Assembly: GCF_005435165.1 (NCBI RefSeq)
Contig: NZ_SGUC01000001.1
Location: 180,707-244,706, forward strand
Reading direction: 5' to 3'
Source of the DNA: Halorubrum sp. GN11_10-6_MGM
Lineage (GTDB): Archaea > Halobacteriota > Halobacteria > Halobacteriales > Haloferacaceae
DNA length: 64,000 nt
Shown: positions 42,286-51,031 of the stretch, in pieces
Position numbering within the stretch: the first letter of the stretch is position 1
Layout: each line of letters begins with the position of its first letter
Program-made: the position numbers and the translations under genes
The notes under the pieces: model-generated
Database searches by the model: none
What the model was told of the DNA's origin: nothing
Seen by the model: the letters and a program-made list of their open reading frames with translations, nothing else

Positions 42286-44238
42286 ATGGACGAATGCGAT
42301 CACACATCGCGGGCCGACGGCGGTATCGGCCCGGACAACGGCGACGACCCGAACGATAGCGACGACCTGGACGACGGCGACGAACCGGACCATAGCAGCG
42401 ACTCCGACGGGACTCCACGGGGTCGGTCTCGGACTCCAACCGCTGACGACCCCGACGACTTCGACGACTCCGACAGCCCTGACGACCTCGACGATGACGG
42501 CTCTGATAGCGAAGACCTCGAGGCCGACGATCCTGGAGCCGGAAAATTCGCGGTCGAGAGTGCTGATGCCGACGAGGCCGACACCGACGAGGCCGACACC
42601 GACGAGGCCGACACCGACGCGTTCAATCCCGACGCTCCAACCGAGACCGACCCCACCGAACTAGACTCCGACCCCACCGAATCGAATCCTGGCCCCACCG
42701 AATCCGATTCCGACGCGGCCTCGCTTTCGACCGGCGCTCGACCCGAAACGGCGGGGCTCGACAACGGCGGCCGCGACCGATCGTCGCCCGACGTCGACTT
42801 CGACGGCGTCGTCCTCGACGACGACGAGGACAACCAGGGGCTGTTCGACGACCTCCTCTCGGGCGAGCCGATATTCGAGAACAAGGAGGTCCTCCGCCCC
42901 TCGTACACGCCCCACGAACTCCCGCACCGCAACGACCAGATCAACCGGATGGCGACCATCCTCGTCTCCGCGCTCCGCGGCGAGACCCCTTCGAACATCC
43001 TCATCTACGGGAAGACGGGGACCGGGAAGACCGCCTCGGCGAAGTTCGTCTCACAGGAGCTCGAGTCCACCTCCCAGAAGTACGACGTTCCCTGCGAGGT
43101 CGAGTACATCAACTGCGAGGTGACGGACACCCAGTACCGCGTCCTCGCGCAGCTCGCGAACACCTTCATCGAGGAGAACCAGGCGGTGATCGCCGACCGG
43201 CTGGAACGACTCGAAGGCCTCCGCGCGGACGCGACGGACGCCGCGGAAACCGCGGGCCGCGACGCGGGCGCCGCCCTCGCCGACACCGAGTTCGACTCGG
43301 TCGACGCCCTCGACGACCGGATCGAGACCCTCGAATCCGACGCCGAAGAGATGGAGGAGGTGCCGATGACGGGGTGGCCCACCGACCGCGTCTACTCGAC
43401 GTTCTTCGAGGCGGTCGACTACCACGAGCGGGTGGTCGTGATCATGCTCGACGAGATCGACAAGCTCGTCGAGAAGAGCGGCGACGACACGCTGTATAAC
43501 CTCTCGCGGATGAACTCCGAGCTCGACCGCTCGCGCATCTCGATCATGGGTATCTCGAACGACCTGAAGTTCACCGACTTCCTCGACCCCCGCGTCAAGT
43601 CGAGCCTCGGCGAGGAGGAGATCGTCTTCCCGCCGTACGACGCCAACCAGCTCCGCGACATCCTCCAGCACCGCGCCGACACCGCGTTCAAACCCGACGC
43701 GCTCACCGACGACGTGATCCCCCTTTGCGCCGCGTTCGCCGCGCAGGAACACGGCGACGCGCGACGCGCGCTCGACCTCCTCCGCACCGCGGGCGAGCTC
43801 GCCGAGCGCTCGCAGGCCGAAATCGTCGCGGAGAAGCACGTCCGACAGGCCCAAGACAAGATCGAGCTTGACCGCGTCGTCGAGGTCGTCCGCACCCTCC
43901 CGACTCAGAGCAAGATCGTCCTGTTCGCCGTCATCCTCCTTGAGAAGAACGGCGTCCACAACATCAACACCGGCGAGGTGTTCAACATCTACAAGCGCCT
44001 CTGCGAGGAGATCGACGCGGACGTCCTGACCCAGCGGCGCGTCACCGACCTCATCAGCGAACTCGACATGCTCGGGATCGTCAACGCCGTCGTCGTCTCG
44101 AAGGGCCGCTACGGCCGGACGAAGGAGATGGGCCTCTCCGTCCCGGTCGAGGAGACGGAAGCGGTCCTCCTGTCGGACTCTCGGCTCGGCGACATCGAGA
44201 ACGCCCAGCCGTTCGTTCAGGCGCGGTTCGACAACTGA
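42286..44238 (+). CDS. orc1: Origin recognition protein Orc1/Cdc6
   Basis: A 650-residue initiator. The first 180 residues are extremely acidic and low in complexity, with three DEADT repeats. The AAA+ domain begins near EPIFENKEVLRPSYTPHELPHR, with Walker A ILIYGKTGTGKTASAKF (about residue 240), Walker B VVIMLDEIDKLVEK and sensor-1 ISIMGISNDL. The C-terminal winged helix (RVVEVVRTLPTQSKIVLFAV through MGLSVPVEETEAVL) binds origin boxes. The gene lies directly beside the inverted boxes, the classical oriC1 arrangement. An origin-box-like CCCGAAACGGCGGGG lies inside its own coding sequence at 42742-42756. The ATG at 42286 is the only reasonable start in the acidic region, but an internal start cannot be ruled out. 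Confidence 0.93.
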   Translation: MDECDHTSRADGGIGPDNGDDPNDSDDLDDGDEPDHSSDSDGTPRGRSRTPTADDPDDFDDSDSPDDLDDDGSDSEDLEADDPGAGKFAVESADADEADTDEADTDEADTDAFNPDAPTETDPTELDSDPTESNPGPTESDSDAASLSTGARPETAGLDNGGRDRSSPDVDFDGVVLDDDEDNQGLFDDLLSGEPIFENKEVLRPSYTPHELPHRNDQINRMATILVSALRGETPSNILIYGKTGTGKTASAKFVSQELESTSQKYDVPCEVEYINCEVTDTQYRVLAQLANTFIEENQAVIADRLERLEGLRADATDAAETAGRDAGAALADTEFDSVDALDDRIETLESDAEEMEEVPMTGWPTDRVYSTFFEAVDYHERVVVIMLDEIDKLVEKSGDDTLYNLSRMNSELDRSRISIMGISNDLKFTDFLDPRVKSSLGEEEIVFPPYDANQLRDILQHRADTAFKPDALTDDVIPLCAAFAAQEHGDARRALDLLRTAGELAERSQAEIVAEKHVRQAQDKIELDRVVEVVRTLPTQSKIVLFAVILLEKNGVHNINTGEVFNIYKRLCEEIDADVLTQRRVTDLISELDMLGIVNAVVVSKGRYGRTKEMGLSVPVEETEAVLLSDSRLGDIENAQPFVQARFDN

Positions 44239-44243
44239 CGCCG

Positions 44244-44313
44244 TTACGCCGCGGCGTTCGCGCCGAAGGAGGTCCCCGTTATGCCGCAGCGTTCGCGCCG
44301 AAGGAGCTCGCCG
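44244..44313. repeat. 35-bp tandem duplication of the signal peptidase 3-prime end
   Basis: The segment carrying the last codons and TAA stop of the signal peptidase gene (from 44279) occurs again at 44244, 35 bases further. Both copies read GCGTTCGCGCCGAAGGAG after the stop. The outer copy is no longer in frame with the gene. Confidence 0.8.
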
Positions 44314-45355
44314 ACACCGGCGGGAGGGTGGCTCCGATCGTCCGCGTTATGGCCTCGTTCAGCTCCACCTGTCCCGTCGCGATCAGGCGGATGTATCCGA
44401 GGAACGGAACCCGAGCCCGCGCCACCCCGTTCACCCACTCGGCCCTGACCGGGGGTGAAAGCCCGCTGGCCTGGTCGTAGGCGCCGTTGTTGTCGCCCAG
44501 CGTGATGTACCCGTCGTGCGGCGCCGGGCAGTTGGCGAGCGACCCGCAGTCGACGGCGTTGTGATACTCCGCGTCGGCGCGGTCGTACCAGTTCTCCCCC
44601 TCGTTCACGTGGAACATCGCCCGGTGGATGATCGGTGACCCCGCCCGATCCGGCGGGCTGTAGATCATCACCGATCCGTACGAGCCGAACGTCCGGTAGT
44701 CGACCTCTTGGCCCACCTCGTGGGTGACGACGCCCACGCCGTTCTCCGCCGCGTCCGGTGCGAGCCGGCCGGGTTCGGTGACGAACACGAGATCGCCGAC
44801 TCGCATGTTCGGCTCCATGCTCCCCGACTCGACGGCGACCATGGGCGGCCACACGCCGCTGACGCCGAACAGCAGGAGTCCGACCAGCAGCACGACGGCG
44901 ACGCTCGACAGCATCTCCCGGATCCACATCAACACGCCGTCGCGGTCGTGCCGGAACCGATACAACAGCGATTCGTCCGCTCCGGTAGCAGACGGGTCCG
45001 TCGACGCGGATCGGCTCTCCCAGTCGGCGTCTCCGTCGAGGCGGGAGGCGCCGTCGGTCGACGAGACCCTGGACGACTCGGGCTCGCCCCCAGCGTCACC
45101 TTCACTCTCGCTCTCAGGGGGTCCGCTACCCGATCTGTCTCCGCCTCGATCGGACAGATCCCGCTCGTCGGGTTCGTTGGGAATCCGGTCGTCGGCCTCA
45201 TCGGGAACCCGGTCGTCGGTCTCGTTGGGGATCCGGTCGTCGGTCTCGTCGGGAATCCGGTCGTCAGTCTCGTCCGGAGCCGTCGCAGACCCGTCTTCGG
45301 TATCGTCTCGACCGGCCGACTCGTCGGTCTCCGTCGGCCGATCCCCTTCGTCCAT
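44279..45355 (-). CDS. sec11: Signal peptidase I, ER/archaeal type (S26)
   Basis: A 358-residue membrane peptidase. Residues 1-130 are acidic and disordered and include a DETDDRIPN-type 9-residue repeat four or five times. A transmembrane helix lies at about 148-168. Catalytic residues fit Ser179 in VESGSMEPNM, His244 in PIIHRAM, and Asp288 in TLGDNNGAYD, so this is a Ser-His-Asp archaeal/ER enzyme rather than the bacterial Ser-Lys type. It removes signal peptides of secreted proteins. It lies between orc1 and polB, as in other haloarchaeal origins. Its stop codon region is duplicated. Confidence 0.9.
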   Translation of the reverse strand: MDEGDRPTETDESAGRDDTEDGSATAPDETDDRIPDETDDRIPNETDDRVPDEADDRIPNEPDERDLSDRGGDRSGSGPPESESEGDAGGEPESSRVSSTDGASRLDGDADWESRSASTDPSATGADESLLYRFRHDRDGVLMWIREMLSSVAVVLLVGLLLFGVSGVWPPMVAVESGSMEPNMRVGDLVFVTEPGRLAPDAAENGVGVVTHEVGQEVDYRTFGSYGSVMIYSPPDRAGSPIIHRAMFHVNEGENWYDRADAEYHNAVDCGSLANCPAPHDGYITLGDNNGAYDQASGLSPPVRAEWVNGVARARVPFLGYIRLIATGQVELNEAITRTIGATLPPVSASSFGANAAA

Positions 45356-45502
45356 TACGTCGCCCTTGGGAGGTTCCGTTCATAAGCTTCCGGGTCGCGC
45401 GCGCGTCGACGCGGCCTTCGACCCGGTGCGTCGGCTCCGGTCGACGAGATCCCGGTCGACCGCTCCGGAACGGTTTTGCCCGAGACCTCCCTTTCGGGTA
45501 TC

Positions 45503-47140
45503 GTGCCGCTGGAGTCGAACGCACGGATCGCGAAAGCCCTCGCGGAGCGCGGCTACAACGCCGAACGCGAGGCGGTCACGCTGCTCGCGAGCTCGACGGA
45601 CCCGGCCGCCGCCGTCGCGGCCGCCGTCGACCGCGCCCCCGACGACGCCCTCCGTATCACTGCCGACCACGTCCGCGAGGCGATCGCCGACGCCGACGGA
45701 GCGGCCGCTTCCCCCGACGAGCCCGGACAATCTCCAGTCGAAACGGAGGGGTCTCTACCCGGCGAAGTCGGAGGGTCCGAACCAGTCCCCGATACCGCGA
45801 CGGCCGACCCGATCGCCTCCGGGGCGACCAACGTCTCATCGACTGACACCTCGCCGCCCGACGCCCCGTCGACTGACACCTCGCCGCCCGACGCCGACCG
45901 CTCTCCCGACGCCGACCGCTCTCGCGATCCCGACCTGCGCGAGCTAGAGGTCGGTAACGACATGACCGGTCGCAGCACCGGAACCGGCGAGTACGCGGAC
46001 TTCGTCACGACGTTCCGCGACCGCTACGAGCGACTCTCGAAGATCCTCCGCGGCCGCGTCAACCACCGGCCCGCCGAGGCGATCGCAAACATGCCGGGCG
46101 GCAGCGACGCCGCGATGATCGGCTTAGTCAACGACGTCCGCTCCACGAAGTCGGGCCACTGGCTGATCGAACTGGAGGACACCACCGGAACGTTCCCCGC
46201 GCTCGTGATGAAGGACAAGGGCCTCGCCGACGTGGTCGACGAGATCCTCTTAGACGAGTGCGTCGCCGTCGAGGGGACGCTCGCGGACGACGCCGGCATC
46301 CTCTTCGCGGACTCGCTCCACTTCCCGGACGTCCCCCGCACGCACCGCCCCGGCGGGGCCGACCGCCACGTCCAAGCCGCGCTGATCTCCGACGTCCACG
46401 TCGGCAGCGACGAGTTCATGGCCGACGCGTGGCACAGCTTCACGGACTGGCTCCACACGCCCGAGGCCGACCCCGTGGAGTACCTGCTGCTCGCGGGCGA
46501 CATGGTCGAGGGGGTGGGCGTCTATCCGAATCAGGACGAGGAGCTCGACATCGTCGACATCTACGAGCAGTACGAGGCGTTCGCGGAACACCTGAAGGAG
46601 GTGCCGGCCGACACCGAGGTCGTGATGATCCCGGGCAACCACGACGCCGTCCGGCTCGCCGAGCCGCAGCCCGGGTTCGACGACGAGATCCGCTCCATCA
46701 TGGACGTCCACGACGCCCGGATCGTCTCGAACCCGGCCACGGTCTCCGTCGAGGGCGTCGAGGTGCTGATGTACCACGGCGTCTCGCTCGACGAGGTGAT
46801 CGCGGAGCTGCCCGAGGAGAAGGCGAGCTACGACGAACCCCACAAGGCGATGTACCAGCTGCTGAAGAAGCGCCACGTCGCGCCACAGTTCGGCGGCCAC
46901 ACCCGCGTCGCGCCCGAGGACCGGGACTACCTCGTCATCGAGGACGTGCCCGACGTGTTCCACACCGGCCACGTCCACAAGCTCGGGTGGGGAAAGTACC
47001 ACAACGTGCTCGCGGTCAACTCCGGCTGCTGGCAGGCCCAGACCGACTTCCAGAAGTCCGTCAACATCGACCCCGACGCCGGCTACGCCCCCATACTCGA
47101 CCTCGACACGCTCGACATGACCGTCCGGAAGTTCTCGTAG
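45503..47140 (+). CDS. polB: DNA polymerase D small subunit (DP1)
   Basis: About 545 residues from the GTG at 45503 (PLESNARIAKALAERGYNAER); a TTG nine codons earlier is weaker. A disordered linker at about 75-155 contains a STDTSPPDA repeat pair. An OB fold follows, then the calcineurin-like phosphoesterase with ALISDVHVGSDEF, LLAGDMVEG, MIPGNHDAV, and TGHVHKLGWGKY. All metal ligands are present, so the 3-prime to 5-prime exonuclease should be active. It works with the large subunit DP2, not found in this window. A +1 shadow frame covers much of the gene. Confidence 0.94.
   Translation: MPLESNARIAKALAERGYNAEREAVTLLASSTDPAAAVAAAVDRAPDDALRITADHVREAIADADGAAASPDEPGQSPVETEGSLPGEVGGSEPVPDTATADPIASGATNVSSTDTSPPDAPSTDTSPPDADRSPDADRSRDPDLRELEVGNDMTGRSTGTGEYADFVTTFRDRYERLSKILRGRVNHRPAEAIANMPGGSDAAMIGLVNDVRSTKSGHWLIELEDTTGTFPALVMKDKGLADVVDEILLDECVAVEGTLADDAGILFADSLHFPDVPRTHRPGGADRHVQAALISDVHVGSDEFMADAWHSFTDWLHTPEADPVEYLLLAGDMVEGVGVYPNQDEELDIVDIYEQYEAFAEHLKEVPADTEVVMIPGNHDAVRLAEPQPGFDDEIRSIMDVHDARIVSNPATVSVEGVEVLMYHGVSLDEVIAELPEEKASYDEPHKAMYQLLKKRHVAPQFGGHTRVAPEDRDYLVIEDVPDVFHTGHVHKLGWGKYHNVLAVNSGCWQAQTDFQKSVNIDPDAGYAPILDLDTLDMTVRKFS
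45731..45753 (+). promoter_or_regulatory. Origin-box-like sequence inside polB
   Basis: TCTCCAGTCGAAACGGAGGG followed by GTC lies in the linker-coding part of polB. It shares the CGAAACG-AGGGG core of the oriC boxes and the CCAGTCGAAACG form of the tRNA-side box at 17457. It may be chance within coding sequence or an outlying Orc1 site. Confidence 0.35.
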
Positions 47141-47192
47141 CTCGACTCCCCGCCGAGCGACCGGACCCCCGTGGTCGCTTCGCGGTCGGTCG

Positions 47193-47825
47193 CTAGCGGT
47201 CGATCCTCACCCGGCCGCTCGTCGCGTCGTTGAGCCGCTCTCGGAGGGCGTCGACCTCCGCCACCGGGACCCGGATGTCGAACCGGACCCGCTCGCCGTA
47301 GTCGGCGTCGAACTCGACGCCCGTCGACTCGATCACGCCTCGGACCGTCCCCGAGTCGTCGTACTCGGTCTCGACGACGAGGCTCCGGTGCGGCCGCTCC
47401 TCGATCACGCCGGCCGCGTTGACGGCTTCCTTCACCGCGCGCGAGTAGGCGCGCGAGAGCCCCCCGACCCCGAGGTTCGTCCCGCCGTAGTACCGGGTCA
47501 CCACCGCGACGACGTTCCGGACCTCGCGCTGCTGGAGGACGTTGAGTGCGGGCTTTCCCGCCGAGCCGGTCGGCTCGCCGTCGTCCGACGAGTACTCCCT
47601 GAGCATCGGCTCCGATCCCGGGGCGCGCTCGGAGGGCTCGCCGGCCGGGACCCGGTACGCGGGCACGTTGTGGGTCGCGTCGCCGTACTCCTCGCGGACC
47701 GCCGCGACGAACGCCTCCGCCGCCTCGACCGTGTCGACGGGGGCGACGTGGCCGAGGAACTCCGACCCCTGGACCTCGAACCGCGCGGTCGCGCGCTCGG
47801 CCACCGTCCGATACGCGTCGCTCAC
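47193..47825 (-). CDS. IMPACT/YigZ-family protein
   Basis: About 210 residues from the GTG at 47825, which overlaps the next gene's stop. The YigZ signature is complete: ARFEVQGSEFLGHVAPVDTVEEA-like start, HNVPAYRV, SSDDGEPTGSAGKPALNVL, and VVTRYYGGTNLGVGGLSRAYS. A C-terminal DUF1949-type domain follows. The eukaryotic relative IMPACT regulates the kinase GCN2, while archaeal function is unknown. It is conserved near polB and orc1 in haloarchaea. Confidence 0.88.
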   Translation of the reverse strand: MSDAYRTVAERATARFEVQGSEFLGHVAPVDTVEAAEAFVAAVREEYGDATHNVPAYRVPAGEPSERAPGSEPMLREYSSDDGEPTGSAGKPALNVLQQREVRNVVAVVTRYYGGTNLGVGGLSRAYSRAVKEAVNAAGVIEERPHRSLVVETEYDDSGTVRGVIESTGVEFDADYGERVRFDIRVPVAEVDALRERLNDATSGRVRIDR

Positions 47826-48370
47826 GGCGTTCGCCCCTCCTCCGCGTCTTCGTCTCCGTCCCCGTCCGCGTCCTCCTCCACGTCCGCGTCCTCGTCTCCG
47901 TCCGACTCTCCTCCCCGCCGGCGTTCGACGACGACGCTCGTCGGCGGCGCGAGGCGGTACAGCGCGAGGAAGGCGCCGACTCCGACGACCTCGACTATCG
48001 CCGCCACCATCGCCAGCGGCTCCGCCGCGAGCGCCGCGGCCGCGTCGGTCCCGTGCCACGCGAGGAACCCGCCGAGGAACGCCCCGAGTGTCCCCGCGCC
48101 GAGCGCGTACAGCCGGCGGTACTCCCCGGCTCGGAGCGTCGCGACGGCGACCGCTACCGCGAGCGCGCTCCCGGCGAGGAAGAAGTACGGGCGCGCGTCC
48201 GGGGGCGAGCCGAGCCGCGGCCACGCCCACAGCAGATGGACCGCGGCCGCGACGGTCGTGGTCTGGACGGCGACGCCGCGAAGCAGGCGCTTTTTCGGGG
48301 TGTTCCGGCCTTCTGCGTCCGGTCCGTGGCCGAGGTCCGCCCCCCGGGCCGGGTCGCGCTCGCCGCTCAT
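47822..48370 (-). CDS. Multi-pass membrane protein with acidic C-terminal tail
   Basis: A 182-residue protein with about four hydrophobic segments between residues 30 and 145 (VQTTTVAAAVHLLWAW, YFFLAGSALAVAVAVATL, ALGAGTLGAFLGGFLAW, AMVAAIVEVVGVGAFLALY). The tail of about 30 residues is almost entirely Asp, Glu and Gly. The family is not recognised. It overlaps the YigZ-type gene by four bases and is likely co-transcribed with it. Confidence 0.65.
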   Translation of the reverse strand: MSGERDPARGADLGHGPDAEGRNTPKKRLLRGVAVQTTTVAAAVHLLWAWPRLGSPPDARPYFFLAGSALAVAVAVATLRAGEYRRLYALGAGTLGAFLGGFLAWHGTDAAAALAAEPLAMVAAIVEVVGVGAFLALYRLAPPTSVVVERRRGGESDGDEDADVEEDADGDGDEDAEEGRTP

Positions 48371-48376
48371 CGGATC

Positions 48377-48431
48377 ACCGTCGGCTCGGGGCTCGCTCGC
48401 ACGTCCGGACTCGCTCTCACGTCGGGGCTCA
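48377..48431. repeat. 18-bp tandem repeat after the pspAB stop
   Basis: Roughly three units of CTCGCTC.CACGTC type, with an 18-base period, run from about 48389 to the stop codon of the minus-strand gene at 48429-48431. The stop itself is part of the last unit. Confidence 0.6.
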
Positions 48432-49034
48432 CTCCCACGGGTGGTTCCCGGGCGCGTCGGGCCACAGCGGGTACCAGTACGACTCGTCGTCCTCCAAGCC
48501 GAGCTCGCCGTCGAGGACCGACTGGAGCTTGAACTCGACCCGCTGGTTCCGGTCGCTCGTCCCCCGCGGCGCGAACGGGTAGTAGGCGCCGCGCCGGAAC
48601 GAGTAGATCCAGTAGGCCGGCCCGTCGTCGTTCTCGAAGCCGAACACGGCCGCGAGCAGCCGCGACCCGAACCCCTCCTCGATGAACTGGTCGGCCGCGA
48701 AGTGGACGCTGGTCACGAGGTCCTCGGGGTCGTCGTCTTCGAGGACGAACCACTGGTAGCCGTGGTCGTCCTCGTGACGGTGGAAGCCGGTACCGGTGTC
48801 GATCTCGCCGGCTTCCAGTATCGCCTCGACGGTCTCGACCGCCTCGTCGAAGCGAGTGCTGTCCATCCCGGAGAAACACAGCGCGGCCTCGCCGCAGTGG
48901 TCGTAGCGGAGGTCCGCCTCCATCGTCAGATACGCGGTCGACATCCCGAAGAGGTCCTCGGGGTCCGCCTCGCGGGTCGCGTCGGTCTCGGCGCTCGTCC
49001 CGAGCACGGCCCGGATCGTGTCGAAGATGCCCAT
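48429..49034 (-). CDS. pspAB: PspA-associated protein PspAB
   Basis: A 201-residue protein with MGIFDTIRAVLGT at the start and the conserved EDLFGMSTAYLTMEADL and SVHFAADQFIEEGFGSRLLAAVF segments. This is the haloarchaeal PspAB family, linked to the PspA/membrane-stress system in other genomes. No PspA gene is present here. No transmembrane helix is predicted. It may act on or bind the membrane-stress apparatus, but the biochemical role is unknown. Confidence 0.8.
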   Translation of the reverse strand: MGIFDTIRAVLGTSAETDATREADPEDLFGMSTAYLTMEADLRYDHCGEAALCFSGMDSTRFDEAVETVEAILEAGEIDTGTGFHRHEDDHGYQWFVLEDDDPEDLVTSVHFAADQFIEEGFGSRLLAAVFGFENDDGPAYWIYSFRRGAYYPFAPRGTSDRNQRVEFKLQSVLDGELGLEDDESYWYPLWPDAPGNHPWE

Positions 49035-49091
49035 CTGCTCGGGTCTACGTGCGGCGGGGTTTAGGGCGTTTCCGTCGGCCCCCCGGTCCCG

Positions 49092-50006
49092 TCACTCCTC
49101 GTCGTCGACGTAATCGAGGTACGTCAACACGCCCCGCGCGTTCAGGCTCGCGTTCGCGCGGGCGCGCTCGGCGTTCCAGTAGTCGATGTCGCGGCTCGCC
49201 GCCTCGAAGTGGTCGACGACCGCCTCGTCGTCGCCGAGTTCGGCGCGTTTCTGCCGGACCCGCTCGACCCACTCGACGTACGCCCGCTTCGCCTCGCCGA
49301 TCAGGTCCGCGTCACAGCTCCGCGGCCCGAAGTGGCCGAAACAGAGCGTTTCGGGGTCGAGCTCCTCGATCAGCCGGATGTCGTCGAGACACTGTTCGAA
49401 GTCGAACTGCGGCGGCGGCGTCGTCGGGGTGACGGCGTCGATCTCGGGGACGTAGATGCCGGCGGCGTCGGCGACGAACGCGACGTCCGCGTCGGGCTCG
49501 TGGTAGACCGCGTGGTGGGGCGCGTGCCCGGGTGCGTCGTGGACGACCAGCTCGCGGTCCCCGAGGTCGATCCGGTCGCCCTCCGCGACGCCCTCGATCC
49601 GGTCGTCCGGGACCGGCTTCGGCTCGGCGTAGTACGCCCACTGCGCTTCGACCGCCGACTTGGTTCCCGCGACGAGCGCCCCGGGGTCGACGAGGTGGCG
49701 GACCCCCTTCTCGGGCACGCGGACCTCCGCGTTCGGGTAGCGCTCTGCGAGATACCCCGCCCCGCCCGCGTGGTCGAGGTGGGCGTGCGTCGGGAGGATC
49801 CACGCGAGCTCCTCGCGGCCGATCCCGATCTCCTCGATGCTCTCGAAGAGCGCCTCTCGGTTCGCCCCCGTCCCGGTGTCTATCACGATCGGTCGCTCGG
49901 CGTCGTACACGTAGACGGCGCCGTACTCGTCGGTGTCGAACATCCCGGTGTCGTGGACGTACAGGTCCTCGACGCCGCGGACCGGTTCGAACTCGCAAGC
50001 GCGCAT
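49092..50006 (-). CDS. Metallo-beta-lactamase-fold hydrolase
   Basis: About 304 residues from the ATG at 50006; an ATG eight codons upstream is possible. The zinc motif THAHLDHAGG is at residues 73-82, with APGHAPHHAVYH, AFVADAAGIYVP and LCFGHFGPRSCD as further metal and fold positions. It looks like the glyoxalase-II/flavoprotein-independent group of cytoplasmic thioester or lactone hydrolases. The C-terminal helix region (VEWVERVRQKRAELGDDEAVV) is family typical. It is divergent from the NAD-binding protein gene. Confidence 0.84.
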   Translation of the reverse strand: MRACEFEPVRGVEDLYVHDTGMFDTDEYGAVYVYDAERPIVIDTGTGANREALFESIEEIGIGREELAWILPTHAHLDHAGGAGYLAERYPNAEVRVPEKGVRHLVDPGALVAGTKSAVEAQWAYYAEPKPVPDDRIEGVAEGDRIDLGDRELVVHDAPGHAPHHAVYHEPDADVAFVADAAGIYVPEIDAVTPTTPPPQFDFEQCLDDIRLIEELDPETLCFGHFGPRSCDADLIGEAKRAYVEWVERVRQKRAELGDDEAVVDHFEAASRDIDYWNAERARANASLNARGVLTYLDYVDDEE

Positions 50007-50086
50007 ACCGAACGAGGAACCCGGGGGCACTTCTAGCGATCGGTCCGCGGGCCGAGGCTTATGGTCGCGCCGCCCGTGAGGACGGT

Positions 50087-51031
50087 ATGCGAGTGCTCGT
50101 CACCGGCGCGACCGGATTCGTCGGGAGCCGGCTCGTTCCGACGCTCCTCTCGCGCGGCCACGACGTGGTCGCGCTCGTCCGCGACGCCGACGCCTACGAC
50201 GCGCCCGAGGGCGTCGCGGTCGTCGAGGGCGACCTCTTGGAACCGGAGACGCTCCCGCCCGCGTTCGAGCTCGACGGCGAGGCGGTCGACGCCGCCTACT
50301 ACCTCGTCCACTCGATGGACGGCGGCCCGGGGTACGAGGAGCGGGACCGGAACTGCGCGCGGAACTTCGCCGAGGCGGCCTCGGAAGCGGGGACCGGCCG
50401 CGTGATCTACCTCGGGGGGCTCGGCGAGGACCGCGAGGAGCTCTCCGAACACCTCCGGTCGCGCCGCGAGGTCGAACGGATCCTCGCCGACGGCGACCCG
50501 GCGCTCACGACGCTCCGGGCCGCGATCATCATCGGCGCCGGCAGCGCGAGCTTCGAGGTGATAGCCGGGCTCGCGCGGCGGCTCCCGGTGATGGTCACCC
50601 CGAAGTGGGTCGACACGCTGTGCCAGCCGATCGCGGTCGCCGACGTGGTCGCGTACCTCGCGGGCGCGCTCGACGCTCCCGAGACCGCGGGCGAGACCTT
50701 CGAGATCGGCGGGCCCGAGGTGCTGACCTACGCCGAGATCCTCCGGCGGACGAGACGACAGCTCGGCGGCCGACTCCGGATCGTCAGGGTCCCCGTGTTG
50801 AGCCCGGGCCTGTCGGCCCGCTGGCTCCGGCTCGTCACCGACGTGAACCCCTATCTCGCCCGATCGCTGGTCGAGGGGCTCCGCAACACCGTGATCGTCG
50901 AGGACGAGCGCATCCGCGAGCTCGTTCCGATCGAACGCACGCCGTTCGAGCTCGCGGTCGCGCGCGCGCTCACTGACTCGCTGAACGCGCAGCGCTCGTG
51001 GCTGACGACGCTCCGGGGGCTCCGGGCGTGA
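50087..51031 (+). CDS. NAD(P)-binding SDR-like protein (atypical, NmrA/complex I assembly-like)
   Basis: About 314 residues from the ATG at 50087. The Rossmann motif VTGATGFVGSRLVP is at residues 5-18, with VVEGDLLEPETL, AYYLVHSMDGG and RVIYLGGLGED. YxxxK is not present, so this belongs to the extended/atypical SDR group (NDUFA9- or NmrA-like). The C-terminal third has a hydrophobic helix cluster. Its TGA overlaps the GTG of a membrane protein gene, so the two are probably made together. Confidence 0.84.
   Translation: MRVLVTGATGFVGSRLVPTLLSRGHDVVALVRDADAYDAPEGVAVVEGDLLEPETLPPAFELDGEAVDAAYYLVHSMDGGPGYEERDRNCARNFAEAASEAGTGRVIYLGGLGEDREELSEHLRSRREVERILADGDPALTTLRAAIIIGAGSASFEVIAGLARRLPVMVTPKWVDTLCQPIAVADVVAYLAGALDAPETAGETFEIGGPEVLTYAEILRRTRRQLGGRLRIVRVPVLSPGLSARWLRLVTDVNPYLARSLVEGLRNTVIVEDERIRELVPIERTPFELAVARALTDSLNAQRSWLTTLRGLRA

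Noticed and set aside
44244..44927. A possible frameshifted second copy of the signal peptidase
   Set aside because: The frame is only an overlapping shadow that ends in the duplicated 35-bp 3-prime segment; the full gene at 44279-45355 is intact.
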